DNA of 64,000 nucleotides from assembly GCF_019455385.1 (NCBI RefSeq), contig NZ_JACOFR010000020.1, positions 85,900-149,899 of the forward strand. The letters are read 5' to 3'. Made by a program: the position numbers and the translations under genes. Source of the DNA: Bradyrhizobium sp. BR 10289. GTDB taxonomy: Bacteria > Pseudomonadota > Alphaproteobacteria > Rhizobiales > Xanthobacteraceae. Numbering within the stretch: the first letter of the stretch is position 1; every line of letters begins with the position of its first letter. Of the stretch, positions 33,296 through 41,344 are shown piece by piece. The notes beneath the pieces are model-generated. The model was not told the origin of the DNA. It did no database searches and saw nothing but the letters and a program-made list of their open reading frames with translations.

Positions 33296-33868
33296 TCATC
33301 CCCGATAGCCTTCCGTAAGCATAGTGGTACAGGCATCCAGATAAGTTGTGATACTGTTGTGCGCCCGAATTAGTCCCTCAAGCTCGACGTGAGTTAGCTC
33401 GAACCGTTTTCCCTTGATATCGGTTGGATATCGAAACCGATCTCCCCGCGGGTCAACTTCCTGAATATCTGCGATCTGCTTCGCGACAACCACACCCCAA
33501 TCATCCGTCGTCGAGCATCCCCACCTCTCCATCGAGGCTGACAGCCTGTCCCAAAGCGCCACGAGATCATGACCATCGGTCTTTGCGGCTACGTCATCGG
33601 TCTTGGCGTATTCAATGATCGTGCCTTTGAGCGCTAGCTCTATCGAGTGACGCGCTAGGAAGAAAAGCGGAATACTTAGGTTGCTGACGCGGTGACCCGG
33701 CTGATATGCTTTGCGTGCGAGTTCGTCGAACGCCAAGCTGTAAGTAAACGACACGTATTCCCACGTAGTGGCGAAATTGTTTATGTCGCCGCCGTGGTGG
33801 ATGTACTTTGTCATCATCGACTGAGCGTCAAACTCCGATAAATCCAGCAATTCGTCGTAGGTCTTCAT
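33296..33868 (-). CDS. HEPN-like protein paired with an abortive-infection gene
   Basis: A 190-residue all-helical protein. FFLARHSIELALKGTIIEY (about residue 70) followed by DGHDLVALWDRL (about residue 98) is the pattern of HEPN-type helical bundles, many of which are toxin or anti-phage RNases; a canonical RxxxxH motif cannot be placed with confidence. Residues 150-175 (GKRFELTHVELEGLIRAHN) are typical of AbiV/HEPN C-termini. Its ATG overlaps the stop of the Abi_C gene (ATGA), so both are translated together. Lower GC than the surroundings. Confidence 0.75.
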   Translation of the reverse strand: MKTYDELLDLSEFDAQSMMTKYIHHGGDINNFATTWEYVSFTYSLAFDELARKAYQPGHRVSNLSIPLFFLARHSIELALKGTIIEYAKTDDVAAKTDGHDLVALWDRLSASMERWGCSTTDDWGVVVAKQIADIQEVDPRGDRFRYPTDIKGKRFELTHVELEGLIRAHNSITTYLDACTTMLTEGYRG

Positions 33869-34677
33869 TTCTTACGCCCGCGGGCTTCCCACGTTTCCAG
33901 TATGAACAGCGCCATCGTGTGTGCCGCATGGACGGCGAGCCGAGCGTGTCGGGCTTCGATTTTGTAGTTTTTGCTCCCGTGCCCGTGGGCCGATCCCTCA
34001 TGAGTCCGTAGAGCCCCGACGCCGGCAGCGATGCTGAATAGGCCGGACAAAATTTGCTTCAGGTCGTCATCTGCCATTTGGCCTGGCGAAAGGCCCAGAT
34101 TTTTGGCTACTTCAGTCCACAAAGGCGCGATGGTCTGCTTGTTCGGAAGCGGAATATTTTCCGTTTCAAGGTAGTGTTTGCAGACAGCTTCCACGATCGC
34201 ACAGGCTGCGGTGACGGCCGCCCCAGGGTCCGATCCTATGAAGTTGTAAGCCCGCTGATATTCTAGGTCGACCGCGGCAAGACCGCCGACGTTGAGCCGT
34301 TCCCCAAGGGACTTAGACGGCCCTTTCAGGTGCGCTCCAATGATGTACCCCCCGCGCTGGTAGCTCAACTGCTCCTTCTCAAGGACGGTTCTAATCCGTT
34401 CCCTCGCGTCGCCGTCTTTGGCATACTGCTCAAGCCGCCAAGCGGTCGGCTCGACATCCATCATTTCCGCTATCAGCGTGCCAAATAACCCCAGCGGATC
34501 CGAGCATTCAGCGTTTGCGCGGCGCAACCACGAGAGACATTTTTGTGTCTTATTTCCCTCGGGCGGATCGCCGGGAAATCCCGCCTGCATGAAGAGAGCG
34601 TTCAGTTCTGCGTGGGTATAATGACCGTCGAGAATCGGCGCCGTCGTGCCGATGAGCGCTGGGGGAATCTGGGTCAT
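33865..34677 (-). CDS. Abortive infection family protein (Abi_C C-terminal domain)
   Basis: A 270-residue cytoplasmic protein. Residues 130-265 match the Abi_C domain: FIGSDPGAAVTAACAIVEAV, PNKQTIAPLWTEVAKNLGLS, and GVGALRTHEGSAHGHG followed by ARLAVHAAHTMALFILETW. The invariant R-T-x-E-G-x-x-H-G stretch is intact. The N-terminal half (residues 1-125) is not recognised and may sense infection. I start at ATG 34677; a TTG 12 bases upstream is possible. It is the first gene of a two-gene unit with the HEPN-like protein and is divergent from the gene at 34714 by 36 bases. Confidence 0.85.
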   Translation of the reverse strand: MTQIPPALIGTTAPILDGHYTHAELNALFMQAGFPGDPPEGNKTQKCLSWLRRANAECSDPLGLFGTLIAEMMDVEPTAWRLEQYAKDGDARERIRTVLEKEQLSYQRGGYIIGAHLKGPSKSLGERLNVGGLAAVDLEYQRAYNFIGSDPGAAVTAACAIVEAVCKHYLETENIPLPNKQTIAPLWTEVAKNLGLSPGQMADDDLKQILSGLFSIAAGVGALRTHEGSAHGHGSKNYKIEARHARLAVHAAHTMALFILETWEARGRKK

Positions 34678-34713
34678 TTTCAAGTCCAAACCCGAGCGAG
34701 CGGCGGGGATCTA

Positions 34714-35481
34714 ATGGTAGACGCGAGATCGTTTTTTAAGGCAATCCGGAAGAATCCGGCGCAGTATTTCATCATACACTATTCGTGCGAGATGTTGTTC
34801 GACGAGAACCTGGAGGGCCACTCCCCGAGGATCACCTCCATCGTAGTCATGCACTACCCCACGGCCCAGACCCAGAGCTTTGCCTTCCACCTGTCGGCGG
34901 ACCTGTTGAATATCCCGAAGGACCAAATTGACGCAAATCTCGACGAGATAGAGATGGATCTGTTATCGCGGTTCTACAAATTCGCCCGCGAACGTCGCTT
35001 GATGCACTGGATCCATTGGAACATGCGAGGCCAACTGTTTGGATTTGAGCATCTCGAACACCGGTACCGTAAGCTCACCGGGCTGGACGCACCGAATATT
35101 CCCGTCGAGGTGCGGTTAAACTTGAACGATATCCTGCGTGAAAGATACGGCCATGACTACGCACCGCACAGACAGATGCAGAACTTAATGCTCCTTCAAG
35201 GCGAAATGCCGAAGGGTTTCTTAGAGGGCAAAGAGGAAGCGGAGTGTTTCAACCGGCGTGAATTCATCCGAATGAATGAATCGACTAACACGAAGGTCCA
35301 CTTTTTCCGCCACGTTATCGATCTCGCCCTCCGCGGCAAACTCAAAACGGCCGGTCATTCCGTAGTCAATCGCATTGACCGGCTTTTAGAAAGCCGCACG
35401 TCTCGCGTCCTAGCTTTCACTGGCACGATATTGGGCTTGCTTAGTTGGATTGCCTGGCTGGTTTTGCTAGGGTTCAAATGA
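34714..35481 (+). CDS. Accessory protein of unknown function with C-terminal membrane anchor
   Basis: A 255-residue protein: MVDARSFFKAIRKNPAQYFI at the start, then SCEMLFDENLEGHSPRITSI and VMHYPTAQTQSFAFHLSAD, a middle helical part (RREFIRMNESTNTKVHFFRH; VIDLALRGKLKTAGHSV), and one membrane helix at residues 233-252 (FTGTILGLLSWIAWLVLLGF). Effector-type genes with terminal membrane anchors are common in phage-defence loci, but the soluble part is not recognised. Only 36 bases separate its ATG from the Abi_C start, so one regulatory region serves both directions. Confidence 0.8.
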   Translation: MVDARSFFKAIRKNPAQYFIIHYSCEMLFDENLEGHSPRITSIVVMHYPTAQTQSFAFHLSADLLNIPKDQIDANLDEIEMDLLSRFYKFARERRLMHWIHWNMRGQLFGFEHLEHRYRKLTGLDAPNIPVEVRLNLNDILRERYGHDYAPHRQMQNLMLLQGEMPKGFLEGKEEAECFNRREFIRMNESTNTKVHFFRHVIDLALRGKLKTAGHSVVNRIDRLLESRTSRVLAFTGTILGLLSWIAWLVLLGFK

Positions 35482-35593
35482 GTTGGAGCGTGCCAACGGC
35501 GGTCGGAGTGCCGTCATCCTGCGAATGTTCGCCGTCCCAGTATTTGTCCGCGGATACCGCGCCAGAGACAAGGGCAGACCAAAAACACGGTAA

Positions 35594-35618
35594 CAGTCCA
35601 GCACTGCCACCGTAATTC
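35594..35618 (+). repeat. Accessory-patch direct repeat, copy 4
   Basis: CAGTCCAGCACTG, CC, ACCGTAATTC: 23 of 25 bases equal the copy at 32860, same orientation. The two copies bracket 2.7 kb that contains the HEPN-like, Abi_C and membrane-anchored genes. Confidence 0.75.
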
Positions 35619-35624
35619 CTTGAA

Positions 35625-36053
35625 TCATAGATGCAGCAAGATTTTCAACACGCCGCCCCATACGATTGCAATAACTGCGAGCGCGACTCCAATTAGCCAC
35701 ATGACTTGCGTGTAGAGCTTGATCGGCACTGACGACGGATGATCGTAGATTTCTTTCCCGTGGACGAGCCGCTCTTCTAGCTTGAGGACTCTGAGATCAT
35801 AATCCTTGACGTGCCGCCAAACGAAATAGGTCGCGGCCAATCCGCACATGTTCTGCGTTATAAACATGACGGGCACTAGCCAGGCGATACCGTTAAAGGT
35901 GTTCCCAGTGATCGACATAGATGCTCCCATCCAGCCCATCGCAGCAAAATTGACAGTTCCGAAAAACGTAAACCAACCAATAAAAAGCGTAAATATATGC
36001 TGGATGTACTTGTGAAGCTCATCGAGCCGCCGCTCAGCTTGGGCCTTATCCAT
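35625..36053 (-). CDS. Four-helix membrane protein at the edge of the accessory patch
   Basis: A 142-residue protein with hydrophobic segments near residues 18-38, 50-75 and 115-140 and a charged central loop (WRHVKDYDLRVLKLEERLVH). AT-richer than the flanking core genes, in keeping with the accessory patch. Not recognised; it could belong to the defence-like module or be independent. Confidence 0.7.
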   Translation of the reverse strand: MDKAQAERRLDELHKYIQHIFTLFIGWFTFFGTVNFAAMGWMGASMSITGNTFNGIAWLVPVMFITQNMCGLAATYFVWRHVKDYDLRVLKLEERLVHGKEIYDHPSSVPIKLYTQVMWLIGVALAVIAIVWGGVLKILLHL

Positions 36054-36253
36054 CTGCTGTTCGCAAGTTAGAGTTTTAATACATCTTATGATTGAGCATT
36101 AGCAGCGTTGTCGCCTGACTTCTAGGCACATTCCTCCATATTTCCTCTTCTGCTCAAATCGCGGCCCCCTGCCCCTCCCCTCCATTTCCTGCTATCTCTC
36201 CCCCGCCGTCCCGGCCCAAAGCAAAACCCCACCCGTTCAAGGGAGCCCCACCC

Positions 36254-36706
36254 ATGCGATACCTCCACACCATGCTGCGCGTGCGCAATCTCGATGTCGC
36301 GCTGAAGTTTTACCAGGATGCGCTGGGGCTCAAGGAGGTGCGGCGGATCGAGAACGACAAGGGGCGGTTCACGCTGGTCTTCCTGTGCTCGGCGGACGAT
36401 CTCGAGGCGCTGAAGAAGCAGCCGCCGACGCGCGGCGCGCCGCTGGTCGAGCTCACCTACAATTGGGACGAGGAGAAGTACGGCGAGGACCGCTTCTTCG
36501 GCCATCTCGCCTATGAGGTCGACGACATCTACGAGACCTGCGCGAAGCTGCAGAAGGCCGGCGTCACCATCAACCGTCCGCCGCGCGACGGCAACATGGC
36601 GTTCGTCCGCTCGCCCGATCTGCACTCGATCGAGCTGCTGCAGAAGGGCGAGCCGAAGGCACCGGCGGAGCCGTGGGTCTCGATGCCGAATGTCGGCCAT
36701 TGGTAG
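36254..36706 (+). CDS. gloA: Lactoylglutathione lyase / VOC family protein (glyoxalase I)
   Basis: A 150-residue VOC protein: MRYLHTMLRVRNLDVALKFY with the first metal histidine, ELTYNWDEEKYGEDRFFGHL with Glu and His ligands, and RSPDLHSIELLQKG with the final glutamate. The layout is that of Ni/Zn glyoxalase I, which isomerises the hemithioacetal of methylglyoxal and glutathione. The C-terminal tail (PWVSMPNVGHW) is typical of alphaproteobacterial GloA. Next to GST-type detoxification genes. Confidence 0.88.
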   Translation: MRYLHTMLRVRNLDVALKFYQDALGLKEVRRIENDKGRFTLVFLCSADDLEALKKQPPTRGAPLVELTYNWDEEKYGEDRFFGHLAYEVDDIYETCAKLQKAGVTINRPPRDGNMAFVRSPDLHSIELLQKGEPKAPAEPWVSMPNVGHW

Positions 36707-36718
36707 GCTGACACGGCA

Positions 36719-36743
36719 GGAACCAGCGCCCGCCCCCGGCGTT
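36719..36743 (+). promoter_or_regulatory. EcfG promoter of the tiny membrane protein at 36777
   Basis: GGAAC-N16-CGTT, exact consensus, its -10 ending 33 bases before the ATG at 36777. Confidence 0.7.
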
Positions 36744-36776
36744 CACTCCAGGACAATGCGATTGGAGGAGAACGCG

Positions 36777-36857
36777 ATGGGACGCGGAATTTTGTTGTGG
36801 CTGCTGGGCGTGCCGATCCCGGTGATCATTCTGCTGTGGCTGTTCTTCGGCCATTGA
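36777..36857 (+). CDS. Tiny membrane protein (26 aa)
   Basis: MGRGILLWLLGVPIPVIILL followed by WLFFGH: one membrane helix interrupted by the P-I-P motif. TTGGAGGAG is its ribosome site, an EcfG promoter precedes it and a strong terminator follows 25 bases after the stop. Homologous tiny proteins are widespread in rhizobia; function unknown. Confidence 0.82.
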   Translation: MGRGILLWLLGVPIPVIILLWLFFGH

Positions 36858-36882
36858 CGCCAGGCAGTCACGTACCAAAAAG

Positions 36883-36910
36883 AAAAGCTCCGCCCATGGC
36901 GGAGCTTTTT
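36883..36910 (+). terminator. Terminator after the 26-residue gene
   Basis: AAAAGCTCCGCC, loop CAT, GGCGGAGCTTTTT: a 9-bp stem with a T-run. Confidence 0.9.
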
Positions 36911-36982
36911 GCATGAGGGGTTCGGCATAATCGTGCGTCGCTCGCCGAAGTGAATTCCGCTATCAACCGCCTGCCGTGACTT

Positions 36983-37070
36983 CGTAGCCCGGATGGAGCG
37001 AAGCGTAATCCGGGAATCGTGCCACAAACGACGACCGCCTCGGATTGCGCTTCGCTCCATCCGGGCTACG
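36983..37070. repeat. Palindromic intergenic repeat, family B (copy 1)
   Basis: Left arm CGTAGCCCGGATGGAGCG continuing AAGCGTAATCCG; the right arm is its mirror with one mismatch over 30 bases (CGCTTCGCTCCATCCGGGC near the end). The loop is about 28 bases. A diverged relative lies at 50370. Confidence 0.9.
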
Positions 37071-37106
37071 GAACGACGACACCAAAAACGCCGCGGGGAG
37101 GACGAC

Positions 37107-37745
37107 ATGGCGGATACCAAGCTCACGATCTGGGGCCGTGCCAATTCGGTCAACGTCCAGAAGGTGCTGTGGTGCCTGACCGAGCTCGGCCTTCCCTACG
37201 AGCGCATCGACGCCGGCATGGCGTTCGGCAAGACCCGCGAGGCCGAATATCTCGCGATGAACCCCAATGCGCGGATCCCGACGCTGGTCGAGGGCGATTT
37301 CGTGCTGTGGGAGTCCAACTCCATCATGCGCTATCTGTGCCTGGCGCATGGGCGCGGCACGCCGATCTATCCGGAGGCGCCGAAACTGCGCGCCAGCGTC
37401 GACCGCTGGCTCGACTGGACGCTGTCGACGGTGCAGCCGGTCGACCGCCCGGTGTTCTGGGGCATCGTGCGCACGGCGCCCGCCGAGCGCGACATGATCA
37501 AGGTGCAGCAGGATGCGGACGCGGCCGCCGAGGTCTGGGACATCGCCGACCGCCTGCTGGCCACGCGCCGCTTCATCGACGGCGATGCCTTCACCATCGC
37601 CGATATCGCGATCGGCGCCTATGCGCGGCGCTGGCTCGGCGTCGAAGGCATCACCCGCCCGGCCCAGCCGCATTTGACGCGCTGGCTCGCCGAGCTCGCC
37701 AAACGGGATGGCTTTGCGCAATTCGTCGCACCGCCGATGTCGTGA
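37107..37745 (+). CDS. Glutathione S-transferase family protein
   Basis: A 212-residue GST. Residues 1-85 are the thioredoxin-like domain (LTIWGRANSVNVQKVLWCLT with the active-site Ser/Asn/Cys region, ARIPTLVEGDFVLWESNSIM with the cis-proline and E-S motif); residues 95-205 are the helical domain (FIDGDAFTIADIAIGAYARR with the N-capping box). It conjugates or reduces electrophiles with glutathione in the cytoplasm. Start at ATG 37107 behind GGGGAGGA. Confidence 0.92.
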   Translation: MADTKLTIWGRANSVNVQKVLWCLTELGLPYERIDAGMAFGKTREAEYLAMNPNARIPTLVEGDFVLWESNSIMRYLCLAHGRGTPIYPEAPKLRASVDRWLDWTLSTVQPVDRPVFWGIVRTAPAERDMIKVQQDADAAAEVWDIADRLLATRRFIDGDAFTIADIAIGAYARRWLGVEGITRPAQPHLTRWLAELAKRDGFAQFVAPPMS

Positions 37746-37874
37746 GGCGGGTGGCGCGGATCAAGCTCCTCCGAGGCCACGCTGAATCGGCATGTCCGCG
37801 CAGGCGCGCGGGGCCGCGCCGCCGCACTTGACGGCTACTGTGTATGGGGTTGTTTTCGCAACTTTGTGCGGGGC

Positions 37875-38042
37875 CTAACGCCAGCCACGCTCCACCAGCA
37901 GCACGCAGACGATCAGCACCAGCGTCACGGCCGCGGTGGCAAGCTTCGCCGTCCGGCTGAGGCCGCGGCCGACCCACCACAGCAGCGCGCAGTACATCAC
38001 GAAGGGAACGATGATCTCGGGCCGCATCAGGTCCGGCGGCAT
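37875..38042 (-). CDS. Small two-span membrane protein (55 aa)
   Basis: MPPDLMRPEIIVPFVMYCAL then WWVGRGLSRTAK and LATAAVTLVLIVCVLLVER: two membrane helices with a basic linker. The ATG at 38042 is 7 bases after the stop of the secreted protein at 38050, so the two are one unit. Confidence 0.65.
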   Translation of the reverse strand: MPPDLMRPEIIVPFVMYCALLWWVGRGLSRTAKLATAAVTLVLIVCVLLVERGWR

Positions 38043-38049
38043 ATCGGCC

Positions 38050-38295
38050 CTACCGCCTGACCGTGGTCTCGACGCTGACCGAGCCGCCGATCTTGACGCA
38101 GCTGCCGGTCGCCTCCACCCGATAGAAGCCCCGGCCATAGGAGGCGCAGGAGCCCGCCCTGGCGGTGCTGCCGGCGTCCTTCAGGGGCAGCGTTTTGCCA
38201 GCCTGCGGCGGCTCGGCGGCCGGCAGGCGCAGGGTCTCGGCGGCGGCAGCGGAGGTCGCCAGGAGCGAGACGAGGACGAGGAGCGGTGCGCGCAT
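38050..38295 (-). CDS. Secreted small protein with a porin-like signature
   Basis: An 81-residue protein with a signal peptide (APLLVLVSLLATSAAAAE). The C-terminal third, SCASYGRGFYRVEATGSCVK then IGGSVSVETTVR, mirrors the conserved N-terminal Cys-loop of rhizobial porins (C-x-x-Y-G-x-G-F ... T-x-x-C-x-x-I-G-G). It could be a truncated porin or an independent small periplasmic protein. Confidence 0.72.
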   Translation of the reverse strand: MRAPLLVLVSLLATSAAAAETLRLPAAEPPQAGKTLPLKDAGSTARAGSCASYGRGFYRVEATGSCVKIGGSVSVETTVRR

Positions 38296-38319
38296 GGGGC
38301 GGGTTCTAACCCGGACGGA

Positions 38320-38394
38320 TGGCGCTCCCTAGCGGAATCGAACCGCTCTCTCCACCGTGAAAGGGTGGCGTCCTAACCGATAGACGAAGGGAGC
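38320..38394 (-). tRNA. tRNA-Glu (anticodon TTC)
   Basis: A 75-base cloverleaf on the minus strand, GCTCCCTTCGTCTATCGG at the 5' end and an encoded CCA. The anticodon arm CCACC / CTTTCAC / GGTGG gives anticodon TTC; GGTTCGATTCC is the T-loop. Confidence 0.96.
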
Positions 38395-38618
38395 AAATGC
38401 ATGGCCTCACCGCTTTGGGCGGCACGGCCGCGCCGCGCGAGCAGTGCCCGGCGGCTTGCAGCGGGCGAACGTATAGTGGCCTTTGCGCTTCCCGGCAAGC
38501 CGTTCGGAAGGTCTTTTGGAACCGGTGGATAGCGCCGCCCCCAGGATCATTCGGGGGCGATTTCAACGGTTTCTTAGGGTTCCCGGAGGTAGCGCTTAAG
38601 CGGGAGAACTGAAAGCCG

Positions 38619-38873
38619 ATGCCACCGCCCAAGAAGCGCGCAGCCCGCAAGCTGCTGTCGCAGCATGCCTGGATCACGCTTGCCGGCGGATTCGCGGCGC
38701 GGCATTGCCTGGTCCAGGACATCTCGGACACCGGCGCCAGGATCACGCTGGACGAGGATGCGACCCAGCTCCCGGGCGTGATCCGGATGGCCTTTGCGCG
38801 CGATGCCCGCACCGGGCGGAGCTGCCAGGTGATCTGGCGCCGTGGCAAGTCGGCCGGCGTCAGGTTCATCTGA
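38619..38873 (+). CDS. PilZ-domain protein (84 aa)
   Basis: An 84-residue single PilZ-like domain. Basic start (KKRAARKLLSQHAWITL), the strand-turn HCLVQDISDTGARITLD matching the D-x-S-x-x-G-A half of the c-di-GMP site, and SCQVIWRRGKSAGVRFI at the end. The upstream RxxxR half is only loosely present (AARK), so c-di-GMP binding is uncertain. Single gene. Confidence 0.85.
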   Translation: MPPPKKRAARKLLSQHAWITLAGGFAARHCLVQDISDTGARITLDEDATQLPGVIRMAFARDARTGRSCQVIWRRGKSAGVRFI

Positions 38874-38938
38874 TCCTGGACGTCGCCTCCGCTCACGCGG
38901 CATGAACCTTTGCTGCCCCCGCTGGCGACCAACAGGCC

Positions 38939-39580
38939 ATGGAGCAGCGCAAATCAATTCCCGACGGCCCGTCGGCCGCGCCACCGCCCTGGATCCACCG
39001 TCAGGTGCATAACGCGCCGGGCTGGCGCGCCAGGATGTTAGAGCACATGGCGCGCGCCAGATCGCTTCCGCAGCCGCAAGCTACGACTGCGACAGCGCCG
39101 TCGCGTGCAAGCGGCATGAGCATCCTTGGCGATGCCTTCGGCTATGTGGTCCTGTTCGGCGTCATCGCCCTGCTCTTCCAGTCGCGCATCCCGCTCTATC
39201 TCGGCACCTTTCTCTTCCTTGACGACGGCGAGCGCATCGAGCTTGCGCTCGCAGGGATCGGCATCCGGTTCGAGCCCGATACGGTCGGCCCCGACATCAT
39301 CAAGGCCTTCGCAGCGCTGTTCGGATGGTTCGCGTTGCTCGCGTCCTTGCGAGCGCCGGCGCCCAGCTGGCTTGCGGCGTGGGTGCCGCCGGACACATCG
39401 TGGTCCTTCATCGCCGGCATCGCCCTTGCGCTCGCCGTCGTCGAGGCGTTTGCGAAGCTGGCCATGCGGCACGCATTGCCGTGGTTCGGATTTCACACCA
39501 GGCCGGTCGGCGTGAGATGGGCGGCGATCAAATTCGCCATCGCCATCGGCATCCTCGCACTCCTGGTGCTGCTCGGATGA
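38939..39580 (+). CDS. Hypothetical membrane protein (213 aa)
   Basis: Residues 1-58 are polar; four hydrophobic segments follow (about residues 63-82, 118-136, 152-172 and 192-212). The loop LDDGERIELALAGIGIRFEP lies between the first two. I do not recognise the family. It is on the same strand as the flanking PilZ genes but with separate spacers. Confidence 0.7.
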   Translation: MEQRKSIPDGPSAAPPPWIHRQVHNAPGWRARMLEHMARARSLPQPQATTATAPSRASGMSILGDAFGYVVLFGVIALLFQSRIPLYLGTFLFLDDGERIELALAGIGIRFEPDTVGPDIIKAFAALFGWFALLASLRAPAPSWLAAWVPPDTSWSFIAGIALALAVVEAFAKLAMRHALPWFGFHTRPVGVRWAAIKFAIAIGILALLVLLG

Positions 39581-39745
39581 CGTGATCGTGAGATCATGGG
39601 CGATCTGAACGCGACGCTATGCCGCCCGCTCCGATCGGCGCATTTACCGGAAATTTACCCCTGCTCACGAGCGCCGGTATCTTTTGCTTAGAATTTGATT
39701 GCTACCGTGAATCTACGGAAACACTCCGAAACACGATTGGTCCCC

Positions 39746-40372
39746 ATGTCCGTCTCCGAGTTCCTCAGGCAGCGCGCAGTGGACGTCACCGTGAACGGCA
39801 GCTACTCGCTGCCGCGCTGGTATGATTGTGAAGGCAAGCTGCGCACCTTCGCCTGCCGGACCAAGCGTGTCTCCCCGTTCCGCATGATCGTGGACGTGCC
39901 CGTCGTCGGCAAGATCGGCGAGCGCGTCACTTCCTATTTCCAGGACTTCGGCGAATTCCAGTGCACCATCAGCGCGACGCTGAAGGCGGGTTTCCTGATG
40001 GAACTCGACATGACGCGCGCGCGCCGCGCCTGGATGTCGGAAAAACTGACTTGGCTGGAGAAGAAGCAGAAAGACGACAGCATCAAGGAGCTACGGCGCG
40101 ATGCGCGCTTCGTGCCCCAGGTCTCGCACACCTTCCTGACGCTGGCCGATGGCAGCACTCATCCCTGCTTCATCATCGACGTCTCCACGGCCGGCGTCGC
40201 GATCTCCTGCGAATACGATCCGCCGGTTGGAGCCGCGCTTGCAGTCGGCGCCTGCGTCGGGCGCGTCATCCGCAAATTCGACAACGGCTTTGCGGTCAAA
40301 TTCGCCGAGAAGCAGCAGCGGGACGATCTCGTCCGGCTGATCGTCCGCACGCCGCTGCTGCAATCGGCCTGA
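39746..40372 (+). CDS. PilZ-domain protein with N-terminal companion domain
   Basis: A 208-residue protein. Residues 1-110 form a beta-rich domain (NGSYSLPRWYDCEGKLRTFA; RMIVDVPVVGKIGERV; EFQCTISATLKAGFLMELD). Residues 125-205 are PilZ: RRDARFVPQVSHTF, HPCFIIDVSTAGVAISCEYD and GRVIRKFDNGFAVKFAE. The D-x-S-x-x-G-x-A motif and RRDAR are the c-di-GMP-binding elements. The start at ATG 39746 is the first with a plausible N-terminus. It probably transmits c-di-GMP signals to motility or exopolysaccharide machinery. Confidence 0.9.
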   Translation: MSVSEFLRQRAVDVTVNGSYSLPRWYDCEGKLRTFACRTKRVSPFRMIVDVPVVGKIGERVTSYFQDFGEFQCTISATLKAGFLMELDMTRARRAWMSEKLTWLEKKQKDDSIKELRRDARFVPQVSHTFLTLADGSTHPCFIIDVSTAGVAISCEYDPPVGAALAVGACVGRVIRKFDNGFAVKFAEKQQRDDLVRLIVRTPLLQSA

Positions 40373-40487
40373 CCCAGCCGGCTGCCCTCCGCGACCTTGC
40401 CCTATCGCGGCCCCATTGCGGGATCAGCTTTTGCAGGTCTGGGCCTGGTGCCAGACCTCATGTGCGGACTTGCGATCGGGGGACCGA

Positions 40488-40730
40488 ATGGCAGTCAATA
40501 AGATCACCTGGGACAAAGTTGGCCGGGTCACCGAGCCCGGGCGCTACATGTATACGTTCGGCTGGCTCACCATCACCGCCGGCGATCTGGAGATCTGGAA
40601 GCAGTATCCGCAAGCAGCGTTCACCCTGCTCGCCGGGCACAAGCTGCCCGATCAGGCGACCGGCGAGGAATACCATCTCGGTGCGTTCGACGTTGCGCCC
40701 GAGCCGCGGCCCCCGTTCACGACCCATTGA
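40488..40730 (+). CDS. Conserved hypothetical protein (80 aa)
   Basis: MAVNKITWDKVGRVTEPGRY, then FGWLTITAGDLEIWKQYPQA and LPDQATGEEYHLGAFD: a soluble, Trp-rich beta-type small protein frequently seen in Bradyrhizobium. GGGGGACCGA precedes the ATG. No known function. Confidence 0.75.
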   Translation: MAVNKITWDKVGRVTEPGRYMYTFGWLTITAGDLEIWKQYPQAAFTLLAGHKLPDQATGEEYHLGAFDVAPEPRPPFTTH

Positions 40731-40871
40731 GGGTCGTGACGCGGCTGGCTGCAGAGCCCTCTTCGGCATCCCGATTCCGGCGGCCACAACGGCCATTTCG
40801 CGTAAGGAGCAGCTGCGCAAACCGCAGGGCCGCCGCAGAGCGCATGGCATGGGCGTTGCTTGATCATCGCC

Positions 40872-41024
40872 ATGATTCATCTCGCCCCCCTGAACCAAGC
40901 CCTTCTGCTGGTGCTGATCGCCGCCTGTCTCGGCTCATGCCTGATCCGTGCTTTCTGGGAGCTGGAGCAGGCCCGCGCCCGGCGGGTCGCCATGCGCCGC
41001 AGTCGCACAACCAAGCGTGACTAG
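40872..41024 (+). CDS. Possible small membrane protein (50 aa)
   Basis: MIHLAPLNQALLLVLIAACL, GSCLIRAFWELEQ, then a basic tail (ARRVAMRRSRTTKRD): one N-terminal membrane helix and a positively charged cytoplasmic end. No strong ribosome site. The following 320 bases up to the PrsW gene hold nothing I can support. Confidence 0.5.
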   Translation: MIHLAPLNQALLLVLIAACLGSCLIRAFWELEQARARRVAMRRSRTTKRD

Positions 41025-41344
41025 GCAGCACCGGCTCCAGTCCCCAGATTGTAGCAAAGGCTGCCTCTGGACTTGCCCTCGGGACACGTGCATCGTGAAT
41101 CGAAGGAACCTGCACATGGCCTTGATCTAACTTGCCAATCGCGGCCTGGCGAACGGCGCACAGCTGTTGCGATCGACGACGAAGCGGTTCCGTCATGCAA
41201 TTGATTGTGCTCGTGTTCTACACGTCGCGGTCCCGATGAACGCCAGCTGTCGCGGTTGTTAAGCGACGAGACAGCCGGCACATGACACATGGTCGCATCG
41301 GTCAACGTAGATAAGCCGGGCAAGGGAACCTATTTTCGACGCCG

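Noticed and set aside
38520..38570. Hairpin GCCCCCAG ... CGGGGGCG as a terminator
   Set aside because: No T-run follows on either strand, and it lies upstream of, not after, tRNA-Glu.
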